From contig CAWCHQ010000001.1 of assembly GCA_963795415.1 (NCBI GenBank), forward strand, positions 682,001-746,000: a DNA stretch of 64,000 bases. The letters run 5' to 3'. The stretch's first letter is position 1. Every line of letters starts with the position of its first letter. Position numbers and translations under genes: made by a program. The DNA comes from CAVSUZ01 sp963795415. GTDB lineage: Bacteria > Pseudomonadota > Alphaproteobacteria > Acetobacterales > Acetobacteraceae. The notes beneath the pieces were generated by a model. That model was not told where the DNA came from, searched no databases, and worked only from the letters and a program-made list of their open reading frames with translations. Shown here piece by piece: positions 17,696 to 26,682 of this stretch.

Positions 17696-19066
17696 ATGAC
17701 GAAACACCGCCGGCTCTTCGGCACTGATGGAATCCGCGGGACCGCCAATTCCGACCCAATGACAGCGGAAACCGCACTCCGCCTGGGACAGGCCGCCGGA
17801 CTGTTGTTCACGCGCGGCACCCATCGCCACCGCGTGGTGATCGCGAAGGATACGCGGCTATCAGGCTACATGCTGGAGCCCGCGCTGACCGCCGGCTTCA
17901 TCGGGGCAGGAATGGACGTGACGGTGGTCGGGCCGCTTCCCACCCCAGCCGTCGCCATGCTCACGCGCAGTCTGCGGGCCGATCTTGGGGTGATGCTGTC
18001 CGCCTCGCACAACCCGTTCGAGGATAATGGGATCAAACTCTTCGGACCGGACGGATTCAAACTGTCCGATGCGACGGAACATGAGATCGAAGCCTTGATG
18101 GCCTCCAATCTGGCCGCCCGGATGGCAACTCCGGCCAGGCTGGGCCGGGCCGCGCGGCTTGAAGACGCGTCCGGCCGCTATATCGAGGCGGCAAAGGCTA
18201 CCTTCCCTCGTGGCCTGCGGCTGGACGATCTTAAGATCGTGGTGGATTGCGCCAACGGTGCCTCCTACCGGGTCGCCCCCACCGTGTTGTGGGAACTCGG
18301 AGCGACCGTCATTCCCCTTGGCGTGACTCCGGACGGGTTCAACATCAACAAGGGGTGCGGCTCCACCTGTCCAGAGTATTTCTGCAGCCAGGTCGTTGAG
18401 CGGGGTGCCGCTCTCGGGATCGCTCTGGATGGCGATGCCGACCGTGTGCTGGTCGCTGACGAGCATGGTCGCTTGATCGACGGGGATCAGATACTGGGGC
18501 TGATCGCCCGGTCCTGGGCGGCAAATGATCGGCTGAGCGGGTCGGGCATCGCCGCCACCGTGATGTCCAATCTGGCGCTGGAGCATTTCCTGATGGCAAG
18601 CGGACTGCGGTTGGAGCGCACCAAAGTGGGTGATCGCTATGTGGCTGAACGCATGCGGGCCGAAGGAATGAATGTCGGCGGAGAGCAGTCCGGCCATGTG
18701 ATCCTCTCGGATTTCAGCACTACCGGAGACGGCCTGGTAGCGGCGCTACAGGTCCTGGCGGTCATCGTCGAGCAAGGCAAGCCGGCCAGCGAGGTTTGCC
18801 GGGTGTTCAGCCCGTTCCCGCAACGCCTTCGGAACGTTCGTTTCTCTGGCGACTCCCCCCTGCATAACGACCACACCCAGGCCATGATCCAGGCGGCCGA
18901 GGTGCGGCTGGCCGGGAGCGGGCGGATCCTGATACGCGAAAGCGGTACGGAGCCCCTGATCCGGGTGATGGCCGAGGGCGAAGATGAGGACCTTGTCACC
19001 CAGGTGGTGAATGAGCTGTCGGAGTTCATTGCAAGCCAGGTCAACCAGCCCGCTGATGCTGCTTAG
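17696..19066 (+). CDS. glmM: Phosphoglucosamine mutase GlmM
   Basis: This 456-residue cytoplasmic enzyme converts glucosamine-6-phosphate to glucosamine-1-phosphate for UDP-GlcNAc, peptidoglycan and LPS synthesis. Motifs in order are the N-terminus LFGTDGIRGTAN, the phosphoserine loop MLSASHNPFEDNGIK, the Mg-binding DGDADR, the sugar-binding EQSGH, and the phosphate-binding ESGTEPLIRVM near the C-terminus. The ATG at 17696 is chosen over an upstream in-frame start because MTKHRRLFGTDGIRG matches the family. Length is normal. Confidence 0.96.
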   Translation: MTKHRRLFGTDGIRGTANSDPMTAETALRLGQAAGLLFTRGTHRHRVVIAKDTRLSGYMLEPALTAGFIGAGMDVTVVGPLPTPAVAMLTRSLRADLGVMLSASHNPFEDNGIKLFGPDGFKLSDATEHEIEALMASNLAARMATPARLGRAARLEDASGRYIEAAKATFPRGLRLDDLKIVVDCANGASYRVAPTVLWELGATVIPLGVTPDGFNINKGCGSTCPEYFCSQVVERGAALGIALDGDADRVLVADEHGRLIDGDQILGLIARSWAANDRLSGSGIAATVMSNLALEHFLMASGLRLERTKVGDRYVAERMRAEGMNVGGEQSGHVILSDFSTTGDGLVAALQVLAVIVEQGKPASEVCRVFSPFPQRLRNVRFSGDSPLHNDHTQAMIQAAEVRLAGSGRILIRESGTEPLIRVMAEGEDEDLVTQVVNELSEFIASQVNQPADAA

Positions 19067-19067
19067 T

Positions 19068-19131
19068 ATCCGATCGCAAAGAAGCGTGAGTCGCGAAGCG
19101 CGCACGCTGCGTCGCGTGAATCGGATACTCA
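19068..19131 (-). repeat. Dispersed 60-bp palindromic repeat, single copy
   Basis: This sequence begins TATCCGATCGCAAAGAAGCG and ends GCGTGAATCGGATACTC. Its ends are mutually complementary (TATCCGAT / ATCGGATA), and it carries an internal GCGTGAGTCGCGAAGCGCGC segment in part. It matches, in reverse orientation, the unit repeated three times at 52264-52498. It sits immediately after the glmM stop. Confidence 0.65.
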
Positions 19132-19186
19132 GACAACAAGCGGCGTATCGACTTTCAAAGAAGGTCGACACTAGGAAGCGCTCCCC

Positions 19187-19978
19187 CTGAACGGCCGCGT
19201 CCTCGTCATCGCCGGCTCTGACTCGGGTGGGGGAGCCGGCATCCAGGCCGACATCAAGACGATCACCGCGCTAGGCGCCTATGCCGCGACCGCTGTCACG
19301 GCCCTCACGGTGCAGGATACGACCAGAGTTCACGAGATGCTGCTGGTGCCGCCGGCCTTCATTGCCCGACAGATAAACGTCGTGCTGGACGATATCGGGG
19401 CGGATGCGATCAAGACCGGGATGCTAGGCGATGCTGCCGCGATCGCCGCGGTCGCAGCGGCGTTGGAAACACGGACTGCCGTTCCCTTGGTTCTCGACCC
19501 CGTCATGGCGTCGACGACAGGAAGGCAATTTCTCACCGACGACGCCATTGCGGAGCTGAAGCGGAGGCTCCTGCCCTTGGCGGCGGTGATCACGCCGAAC
19601 TTGCCGGAGGCCGAAGTGCTGGCCCGTATGCCAATTTCCGACCTGCGGTCGATGCGACATGCGGCGTCCGCCTTGCTGGCGCTCGGTGTCCCGGCGGTGC
19701 TGGTAAAGGGCGGTCATCTGCCGGGTGAGGATATCGTGGACATCCTCGCGACATCCTCAGGCATCGAGGAGTTTCGGGCTCGCCGGATTGCCTCTCGGCA
19801 TACCCACGGGACCGGTTGCACCTTGGCCAGCGGAATCGCCGCGGGACTGGCCCAAGGAATAGCATTGCATGAGGCAGTGCTGCGGGCGAGGTCCTACGTG
19901 CGGCAGGCGATAGCTTCGGCGCCGGGCTTCGGCGCCGGCCGCGGTCCACTTAATCACGCCGTGACGGTTTGCCCATGA
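19187..19978 (+). CDS. thiD: Hydroxymethylpyrimidine/phosphomethylpyrimidine kinase ThiD (apparent CTG start)
   Basis: ThiD phosphorylates HMP and HMP-P in thiamine synthesis. Family motifs are the N-terminal VIAGSDSGGGAGIQADIKT, AVTALTVQDT, the substrate segment KTGMLGDA, LDPVMASTTG, the ATP-site VLVKGGHLPG and the anion-hole loop GTGCTLASGIAAG. An in-frame TAG at 19172 and the absence of ATG, GTG or TTG before the conserved core leave CTG 19187 as the only start that keeps it. AGGAAG lies 8 bp upstream. From CTG the protein is 263 residues, normal for ThiD. An indel or substitution destroying an ATG is the alternative. It overlaps convergent prmA by 29 bp. Confidence 0.87.
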   Translation: MNGRVLVIAGSDSGGGAGIQADIKTITALGAYAATAVTALTVQDTTRVHEMLLVPPAFIARQINVVLDDIGADAIKTGMLGDAAAIAAVAAALETRTAVPLVLDPVMASTTGRQFLTDDAIAELKRRLLPLAAVITPNLPEAEVLARMPISDLRSMRHAASALLALGVPAVLVKGGHLPGEDIVDILATSSGIEEFRARRIASRHTHGTGCTLASGIAAGLAQGIALHEAVLRARSYVRQAIASAPGFGAGRGPLNHAVTVCP

Positions 19979-20843
19979 CCAGCGTCGTCCAGGGCCGCTG
20001 ATCCACACGGAAAAGCAGATGCAGGCCGCGGCATCGATGAGTGGTCATGACCCATTGCGCCTGTGTGAAGAGCAGACCTGAAAGCACCGCGACACCGCCG
20101 GAAGCCAGATGGACCGTCAGCTGCTTCGCCATCAGGGCAAGCGGACGAGCATGGATGTTGGCCAGCACGAGATCATAAGGAGCATTACGCTTGAGAAGCC
20201 GACTGTTCCAGCCATTCGAAAGATCGGCGCGGACCAGGCTGCCAACTTCGTTGAGCCGTGCGTTCCGGCGGGCCAGCCGGACCGACCAGGGTTCGATGTC
20301 GGTGGCCAGAACCCATCGATGCAGAAACGTCGCTGCCGAGATTGCCAGGATGCCGGAGCCGGTTCCGAGGTCCAGGATTCGCCTTGGATTGCGCCTCGCG
20401 ATCCGCTCCAGCGCAATCAGGCACCCGCGGGTGGAGCCATGCTCGCCTGAGCCGAACGCCATGCCGGCATCCAGCAGCAGCGTTATCCGCCCAGCTAATC
20501 GCGGAGCTCTGATATGGCTGCCACGAACCGCAAAACGCCGGCCGATGAGCTGTTCAGGGAAGGCGGCGTAACTGCGTTCTACCCAACCCTCTGGGTTCAG
20601 CGTTTCGCGATGAAGTTCCGCAGCTACACCGCTGGCTGCCTCTGCCAGTGCGAGAGCAGCGGCCAGTACTGCCGTATCGCCTCCCGCCTCGCGAATTCCT
20701 TCGATCTGCCAACCGGCAATTGTATGGTCGCGGAAGAACCCGACCGTGTCGCAGGCGGTTTGCAGCGCAGCCTCCCAGGGTTCCCGGGCGTGTTCCGGGA
20801 CAGTGACCCAGACCCGCTCCAGTATCTTCGGCGTTGCACGCAT
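19950..20843 (-). CDS. prmA: Ribosomal protein L11 methyltransferase PrmA
   Basis: This 297-residue SAM-dependent methyltransferase is predicted to trimethylate ribosomal protein L11. The C-terminal Rossmann domain has the SAM motif ILDLGTGSGILAISAA, the acidic ATDIEPWSV and the catalytic-region motif DLVLANIHARPL. GMAFGSGEHGSTRGCL matches the family hallmark FGTGxHxTT loosely. ATG 20843 is chosen because AGGAGAGG lies just upstream; a longer reading runs into the divergent gene. The N-terminal substrate domain is more divergent than usual. Confidence 0.85.
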   Translation of the reverse strand: MRATPKILERVWVTVPEHAREPWEAALQTACDTVGFFRDHTIAGWQIEGIREAGGDTAVLAAALALAEAASGVAAELHRETLNPEGWVERSYAAFPEQLIGRRFAVRGSHIRAPRLAGRITLLLDAGMAFGSGEHGSTRGCLIALERIARRNPRRILDLGTGSGILAISAATFLHRWVLATDIEPWSVRLARRNARLNEVGSLVRADLSNGWNSRLLKRNAPYDLVLANIHARPLALMAKQLTVHLASGGVAVLSGLLFTQAQWVMTTHRCRGLHLLFRVDQRPWTTLVMGKPSRRD

Positions 20844-20917
20844 GGCCTCTCCTATGCCCGCCCGGCTTGCGCGCCAACTGACCCCAAGGCGAGGATGCAG
20901 GATAGGAGGAACGCCCA

Positions 20918-23011
20918 ATGACCGACCGCTTCGCCGGGCTCACGCCGCTGTTTGCACCGCGATCAATCGCAATCCTGGGCGCTTCGAACGACCCGGCGAG
21001 AATTGGTGGCCGTCCCATCGCGTACATGAAGGCGGCAGGTTTCGACGGGGCGATCTATCCGGTCAACCCCAACCGGCCACAGGTTCAGCGCTTGAAAGCG
21101 TACGCCTCTGTTGCCGAACTGCCGGAGGCGCCGGATGTGGCAATCGTCGCCGTGCCGGCAAGCATCGCGGTTGGCGCCGTAGAGGCGCTGGGCAGGCGTG
21201 GCGCCAAGGCGGCGCTTGTCTTCACTGCGGGGTTCGCCGAGGTCGATGAAACCGGAGAGGCAGCGCAGGTCAGGATGATCGAAGTTGCCAAATCCTATGG
21301 CATGCGGGTGCTCGGCCCCAACTGCCTGGGGGTGTTCGACGGAAGGCGTGCCTATTACGGCACGTTTTCCACGTCATTCGACAGCGGGTGGCCTGTGCCC
21401 GGCCGTATCGGGATTGCCTCCCAGTCCGGCGCCTATGGTACGCATCTTTACACGCTGGCCCGGAACCGGGGGATCGGCGCCTCCCTGTGCATCATGACCG
21501 GCAATGAGGCCGACGTGACCATGGGAGAGTGCATCGGGTGGCTGGCAGAAAATCCCGAGGTGGACGTGATAGCGGTTTACGCCGAAGGAATTCGTGAAGC
21601 TGCGGGGCTGATCGGCGCTTTCGAGACGGCGCGCGCCGCACGCAAGCCGATCGTGATGATGAAAGTGGGCCGCAGCGCACTGGGCAGCAAAGCCGCCAAA
21701 TCGCATACGGCCTCCATCGCCGGCAATGACGCCGTGACTGAAGCTGTGATGCAGGAATTCGCCGTCGTGCGGGCCCGTACATCAGAGGAAATGCTGGACA
21801 TTGCGCAGACCGCCACGAGGCGGATCTATCCGGCGCAGAACACGTTGGGGATGATTACGGTTTCCGGCGGGGCCGGCGTGCTGGTCAGCGACGTCGCCGA
21901 ACAGGCCGGGCTGGAGATGCCCGAAATGCCGACCGACGCCCAGGCAAGATTGAAATCCATGGTCTCGTTCTGTGCGCCGCGCAATCCCGTGGACGCCACC
22001 GCCCAGGTTGGAAATGATCCTGACTTGCTCGAACCCTTCTTCGAATCGATGGTGCGGGACGGAAGATATTCCTCAGTCCTTGGATTTTTCACCATGGTCG
22101 CGTCATCGCGGCGTTGGCCGGGAATGCTGGAAAAACTGAACGCGGTGCGCGAACGCTATCCCGACCGGCTATACGTGCTCTCGGTGATTGCGCCCCCCGA
22201 GCGTATCCGCGAACTGGAAGCGCAGGGGTGGATTTGCCATGAGGATCCGACTCGGGCCGTGAACGCGATTGCCGCCATGGGCCGTTTCGGCACGGCATTC
22301 GCCTCCGCAATGCCAGCAATGCCGCCGCTGTTTCCGCCCGTGGCTCTGCCCCATGCCACGCCGTCCGAAGCGGAGGCGAAGCGGCTGCTTGAAATGGCTG
22401 GCATTTGGTGCGTCCCGGAACGGATTTGTGCATCCGCGGATGAAGCGGTTGCAGCGGCGGACCGGTTCGGATTTCCCGTTGTGATGAAGGTCCTCTCACC
22501 GGACATCCTGCATAAATCAGAAATCGGCGGCGTCATTCTGGATGTGCGTGACGCGCCTGCAGTACGCGACGGTTTCACCACGCTGATTTCCTGCGCCAAA
22601 GACAGAGCGCCGCAGGCGCGATTGCAAGGCGTGCTGGTGGCAAAGCAGATAACCGGAGGGGTGGAATGCATCCTCGGAATCCATCGGGACCCGGTGTTTG
22701 GCCCGGTCGCGATGTTCGGGCTTGGGGGCGTGTTCGTCGAGGTGATGAAGGATGTCGTGTTCCGCCGCTGCCCGTTCGGCACGGATGTGGCGGAGCAATT
22801 GATCCGCTCGATCCGGGGCACTCCCCTGCTGTTCGGGGCGCGCGGGCGCCCTCCGGCCGACGTGAAAGCTCTGGCGGAAATGCTGGCCCGATTGTCGGTT
22901 TTCGCGGTGCAGTCGGGTGACCGGTTGCGATCGATCGATCTCAATCCGGTATTCGCCTTGCCCGAGGGACAAGGGGCTCTCGCCGGCGACGCAGTGATAG
23001 AACTCGGATAG
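20918..23011 (+). CDS. NDP-forming acyl-CoA synthetase (acetate-CoA ligase family)
   Basis: This 697-residue cytoplasmic protein carries both subunits of the ADP-forming acyl-CoA synthetase fold in one chain. A CoA-binding domain comes first (SIAILGASNDPARIGGRPIAYM, residues about 16-140). A succinyl-CoA-ligase-like domain follows, with the His-containing loop KSHTASIAGND (about 270), then an ATP-grasp domain (VVMKVLSPDILHKSEIGGVI, about 525 on). Such enzymes interconvert acyl-CoA and acid with ATP; acetate, propionate and hydroxycinnamate versions exist, and the substrate cannot be read from sequence. It is divergent from prmA. Confidence 0.88.
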   Translation: MTDRFAGLTPLFAPRSIAILGASNDPARIGGRPIAYMKAAGFDGAIYPVNPNRPQVQRLKAYASVAELPEAPDVAIVAVPASIAVGAVEALGRRGAKAALVFTAGFAEVDETGEAAQVRMIEVAKSYGMRVLGPNCLGVFDGRRAYYGTFSTSFDSGWPVPGRIGIASQSGAYGTHLYTLARNRGIGASLCIMTGNEADVTMGECIGWLAENPEVDVIAVYAEGIREAAGLIGAFETARAARKPIVMMKVGRSALGSKAAKSHTASIAGNDAVTEAVMQEFAVVRARTSEEMLDIAQTATRRIYPAQNTLGMITVSGGAGVLVSDVAEQAGLEMPEMPTDAQARLKSMVSFCAPRNPVDATAQVGNDPDLLEPFFESMVRDGRYSSVLGFFTMVASSRRWPGMLEKLNAVRERYPDRLYVLSVIAPPERIRELEAQGWICHEDPTRAVNAIAAMGRFGTAFASAMPAMPPLFPPVALPHATPSEAEAKRLLEMAGIWCVPERICASADEAVAAADRFGFPVVMKVLSPDILHKSEIGGVILDVRDAPAVRDGFTTLISCAKDRAPQARLQGVLVAKQITGGVECILGIHRDPVFGPVAMFGLGGVFVEVMKDVVFRRCPFGTDVAEQLIRSIRGTPLLFGARGRPPADVKALAEMLARLSVFAVQSGDRLRSIDLNPVFALPEGQGALAGDAVIELG

Positions 23012-24040
23012 CTATCCTCCCGCGGGAGCGGTGCTGCGCATCCGCTGGGCATAGACGTTTATCACCAATGCGATGAGGAGAATCAGCCCGCGGATCAAGA
23101 TCTTCAGAAAACTATCGATATCGATATGATCCAGGCCGTTGTTCAGCACACCCAGGACGAACAGGCCGATGATGGTGTTGCCGATTCCGCCCTGGCCGCC
23201 GAATAGGCTTGTGCCGCCGACAACCACCGCAGAGATCGAATCAAGCAAGTAGGTATCAAACTCGTTCTGCTGTGCGCTGCCGAAATACGCCACGCCCAGC
23301 ATGCCAGCCAGGCCGGAACACAGGGCCGAGATGATCATCACCGCCGACAGGATAGCTCGGACGTTCACGCCGGAGTATTCGGCGGCCTCCCGGTTGCCGC
23401 CGACCATGTAAACGTAGCGGCCGAAGCGCGTATAAGTAAGCACCAGGTGCGCGATCAGCAGCACCAATGCAGCGACGATGACAATCCAGGGCACCGGGCC
23501 GAGCGAATGGCTGCCGAGCGTCAGGACCAGTTTGGGCACGGAATACGCGATCTGGCCGCGCACAAGCAGCGCGCAAATGCCCGCCGCGATTTGCAGCATC
23601 GCCAGGGTCATGATGAAGGATGGGATCCCGATCAAAGTCAGTCCGAGCGCATTGACGGCACCCAGGGCTGCGCATGCGGCGAGTGCTATGATTATCGCCG
23701 CCCAGCCCGGCAGTGGAATGTTGGCAATGTTCACGCTGGAATCCTGCAGCGTGAAGAACGCCACCACGATGCCGGTAGCATTGGCAATGCTTGCAACCGA
23801 CAGGTCGATTTCCGCGCACAGAATTACGAAAGTCAGGCCAACCGCAATGATACCCGTTACGGATATCTGCGTGAGGATATTCGTGAGATTCCCCAATGAC
23901 GCAAAGGATGGGCTGGCGGCCGAGAAGAACAGGACAAGAAACAGCAGGGTGGCGAAAGGTGCGATGTTCCGCAATTGCCCACGCACCCACCCGCCTCTGC
24001 GAGGGCGGCCGGTCAGAGCCGTGCCGATCTGATCCGACAT
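23012..24040 (-). CDS. Sugar ABC transporter permease (RbsC/XylH type)
   Basis: This 342-residue inner-membrane permease of the CUT2 class has eight or more hydrophobic segments. It shows the family segment VTGIIAVGLTFVILCAEIDLSVASIA and the cytoplasmic loop GGNREAAEYSGVNV, followed by VVGGTSLFGGQGGI. It is the third gene of a minus-strand binding-protein, ATPase, permease unit. The sugar (ribose, xylose, or another pentose or polyol) cannot be told from sequence. Confidence 0.92.
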   Translation of the reverse strand: MSDQIGTALTGRPRRGGWVRGQLRNIAPFATLLFLVLFFSAASPSFASLGNLTNILTQISVTGIIAVGLTFVILCAEIDLSVASIANATGIVVAFFTLQDSSVNIANIPLPGWAAIIIALAACAALGAVNALGLTLIGIPSFIMTLAMLQIAAGICALLVRGQIAYSVPKLVLTLGSHSLGPVPWIVIVAALVLLIAHLVLTYTRFGRYVYMVGGNREAAEYSGVNVRAILSAVMIISALCSGLAGMLGVAYFGSAQQNEFDTYLLDSISAVVVGGTSLFGGQGGIGNTIIGLFVLGVLNNGLDHIDIDSFLKILIRGLILLIALVINVYAQRMRSTAPAGG

Positions 24041-24051
24041 CCGATTCCCCC

Positions 24052-25539
24052 CTAAGCCGCGGCCAGCAGCCGGTCCTTGCTGACCTGCTCGTTTGCAAAC
24101 TCCCTCACCACGGCACCCTTCTTCATCACCAGGATACGGTCCGCCAGCGCGAGCACCGTTTCCGGCTCGGCCGATACAACCACAACGCCCATCCCCTCAT
24201 CCTTCAATCCGTGCACAATCTTCAGCACGTCGTCCTTGGCGCCCACGTCCATTCCACGGGTCGGCTCGCTCAAAACCAGGACGCGCGGCGGGTGCGTCAG
24301 CCAGCGGGCGAGCGCAACTTTCTGCTGGTTGCCGCCCGAGAGAGTGCCAAGCCTGCGATCTGGATCGGCCGGACGAATGCGCAGACGCTCGATATGCCGG
24401 CGAGCGATACTTCGCTCGGAAGCAGGACGAATCCCGATCCTGGCGATCCGTTCCAATATGCTGATGCTGATATTCTTGAACACCTGTTCTTGCCCGAACA
24501 GCATGAGCCGGCGACTCTCCGGCACCAGCGCAATTCCTGCCCGCTTGGCACTCGCGGTGCCACGAATGGCGCGCGCCCGGCCATCGATTTCGATGGTTCC
24601 GGCGTCCAGGCGCGGACGGCCCACCAGGCTGCGTGCCAGCTCAAGCTGGCCGGATCCCATAAAACCATAGATGCCAAGGACCTCGCCGGCCCTGACGGAG
24701 AATGAAATATCGCGAAATGCTCCGGCCAGAGTTAACTTCCCGGCTTGCATGACGACAGGAGCATCCTGCATTCCGTGAAGCAGACGCTCACTGGTGTAAC
24801 TTTCCTCCAGCTCGCCATGTCCGGCGCCGATCATCCGTTCAATAAGCCAGGCTTTATCGACGCCGGCGCAATCCTCAGTGGCCACGCACCGGCTATTGCG
24901 GAAAACAGTCACACGGTCGCAAACCACCAGAACGTCATCGAGAAAATGCGAGATGAAGATCAGGCTGCGGCCCTGATCCCGCAACCGGCGCAGCACGCCG
25001 AAAAGCCGCTCGACCTCCGGAGGGGACAGCGCCGAGGTCGGCTCATCGAGGATTACAATACGCGCGCCGGAGAACAGAACACGTGCGATTTCGACAAGCT
25101 GCTGCAGACCGAGCGGCAACGCCCCCATCCGCGTGCGTGGGTCGAGTGCGATGCCGAGCGCAGACAGATGCTGCTGCGCGCTCCAATTCATCCCGCGCCA
25201 GTCGATTACGCCGAAGCGGGAAGGCTGCACGCCGAGAAAGACATTTTCCGCAACCGTAAGATCGCGCACCGCAGAAAGTTCCTGATGCACCATGCCGATC
25301 CCGGCGTCCCGCGCGTCGCGAGCAGACCGGAAGTGCACAGGCTGCCCATCCAGTCGCATCGTGCCCTCATATTCATTGTGCACGCCGGCGATGATTTTCA
25401 TCAGCGTGGACTTGCCGGCACCATTCTCGCCGACCAGGCCGTGGATTTCTCCCCCTCGCAGGGAGAAATCCACATCCTGAAGCGCGGTAACACCGCCGAA
25501 AGCTTTGGAGACGGCCGACAATTCAAGAAGGGGCATCAA
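24052..25539 (-). CDS. Sugar ABC transporter ATP-binding protein (RbsA/XylG type)
   Basis: This 495-residue ATPase has two nucleotide-binding domains in tandem, as in CUT2 importers. The first has Walker A GENGAGKST, LGLQQLVEIARVL as the signature region, and Walker B IVILDEPTSAL. The second has a degenerate Walker A (GFMGSGQ), an intact signature LSGGNQQKVALARWL and VLVLSEPTRGMDVG. This asymmetry is normal for the class. It lies between the binding-protein gene and the permease gene, 11 bp from the permease. Confidence 0.93.
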   Translation of the reverse strand: MMPLLELSAVSKAFGGVTALQDVDFSLRGGEIHGLVGENGAGKSTLMKIIAGVHNEYEGTMRLDGQPVHFRSARDARDAGIGMVHQELSAVRDLTVAENVFLGVQPSRFGVIDWRGMNWSAQQHLSALGIALDPRTRMGALPLGLQQLVEIARVLFSGARIVILDEPTSALSPPEVERLFGVLRRLRDQGRSLIFISHFLDDVLVVCDRVTVFRNSRCVATEDCAGVDKAWLIERMIGAGHGELEESYTSERLLHGMQDAPVVMQAGKLTLAGAFRDISFSVRAGEVLGIYGFMGSGQLELARSLVGRPRLDAGTIEIDGRARAIRGTASAKRAGIALVPESRRLMLFGQEQVFKNISISILERIARIGIRPASERSIARRHIERLRIRPADPDRRLGTLSGGNQQKVALARWLTHPPRVLVLSEPTRGMDVGAKDDVLKIVHGLKDEGMGVVVVSAEPETVLALADRILVMKKGAVVREFANEQVSKDRLLAAA

Positions 25540-25585
25540 AGCAGCCTGATCACTATGGCGGCAGAAGCCCCTCCTGGGCCGACTA

Positions 25586-26617
25586 TCAGATCAGGAAATG
25601 CTCCTCCATCCACATCATACCCGGAGCGTTTGCCTTGGTCACAACCGGCCCGTCCGCGATGATATTCTTGGGGATGGTTCCATTCGCCCCCGAACCGGTC
25701 TTCTCCCCCCCGACCACGGCGGCCACACCGGCGATGATAGCTCCGCCATGAATGCGGCACGAAGGGTTCCGCACCGTGGCCAGCATCCGGCCATCGGCAA
25801 CAGCCTCCAGCGCCGGCGGCATGGCATCACAGCCGCCGATCTTGATACTGGTGCGGTTGTGCGCCCTCATAACGTTGTATGCGGCGAGCGCCATATCGTC
25901 GTTGTGGAAATAGGCCGCATCGATCTTCGGATACTTGGTCAGCAGCGTTTCCCAGATGCGGGCCACCTTGGTCACATCCCAGTCCGCCGGCTGCGTATCC
26001 AGCACCTTGATATTCGGGTATTTCTTGACAATCGAGTTGAAGCCCCGCGTACGCCCCTGGGCGCCGGTATGACCGAGCGCGCCCTGGGTCATGATGATAT
26101 TGCCCTCCCCATTGATCGCATCGACCAGCGCCTGGGTGACCGAGGCGCCCATGAACTCGTTGTCGGGGGCAATGAAGCTGTGAACGTTGATCTGATCGAG
26201 CGGCGCGATCAGCGTGTCCATGTCGATCACCGGAATGCCTGCGTCGATCATCTTGTTCACCGGCGCGGTCAGAGTTCCGATCCCGAATGCCTGGATCGCA
26301 ACGAAATCCCATTTGCGCGACGCCATGTCATCGATCGCGGCCCGCTGCTTGGTCGCAGACAGCTCGCCATCGAACCAGGTGACGTCCACATTGAACAGCT
26401 TGCCCCAGAACTCGGCGGCACGCTTGCCCTGGGCACACCAGGTCGCCTGCAGCCCTGCATTGCTAAATGCCGCCTTCAGCGGCTTGCCGGAGCGCCCCGT
26501 GGCTTCGTTCGCCGCCTGTGCGCGGGCGGGATCAATGCCGAAGGTGGCGGCAAGCGCAGCCGCCGTTACGGACGCGGCGGAGCCCTGGATAAATCGACGA
26601 CGGTTTTCGCTGGTCAC
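25586..26617 (-). CDS. Sugar ABC transporter substrate-binding protein (RbsB type)
   Basis: This 343-residue periplasmic protein has an N-terminal twin-arginine export signal (ENRRRFIQGSAASVTAAALAA) cut near ARAQA. The mature part has the two-lobed peripla_BP_4 pattern, with AIQAFGIGTLTAPVNKMIDAGIPVIDMDT in part, and YFHNDDMALAAYNVM near the ligand hinge. It is the first gene of the sugar importer unit. Tat rather than Sec export is unusual for RbsB homologues but is seen in alphaproteobacteria. Confidence 0.9.
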   Translation of the reverse strand: MTSENRRRFIQGSAASVTAAALAATFGIDPARAQAANEATGRSGKPLKAAFSNAGLQATWCAQGKRAAEFWGKLFNVDVTWFDGELSATKQRAAIDDMASRKWDFVAIQAFGIGTLTAPVNKMIDAGIPVIDMDTLIAPLDQINVHSFIAPDNEFMGASVTQALVDAINGEGNIIMTQGALGHTGAQGRTRGFNSIVKKYPNIKVLDTQPADWDVTKVARIWETLLTKYPKIDAAYFHNDDMALAAYNVMRAHNRTSIKIGGCDAMPPALEAVADGRMLATVRNPSCRIHGGAIIAGVAAVVGGEKTGSGANGTIPKNIIADGPVVTKANAPGMMWMEEHFLI

Positions 26618-26682
26618 GACCGGTTCCTCCCTGAAGGCGGCGCCATGGCCGCGTCGTCAGATTACCCGGCTCGGCTATATCC

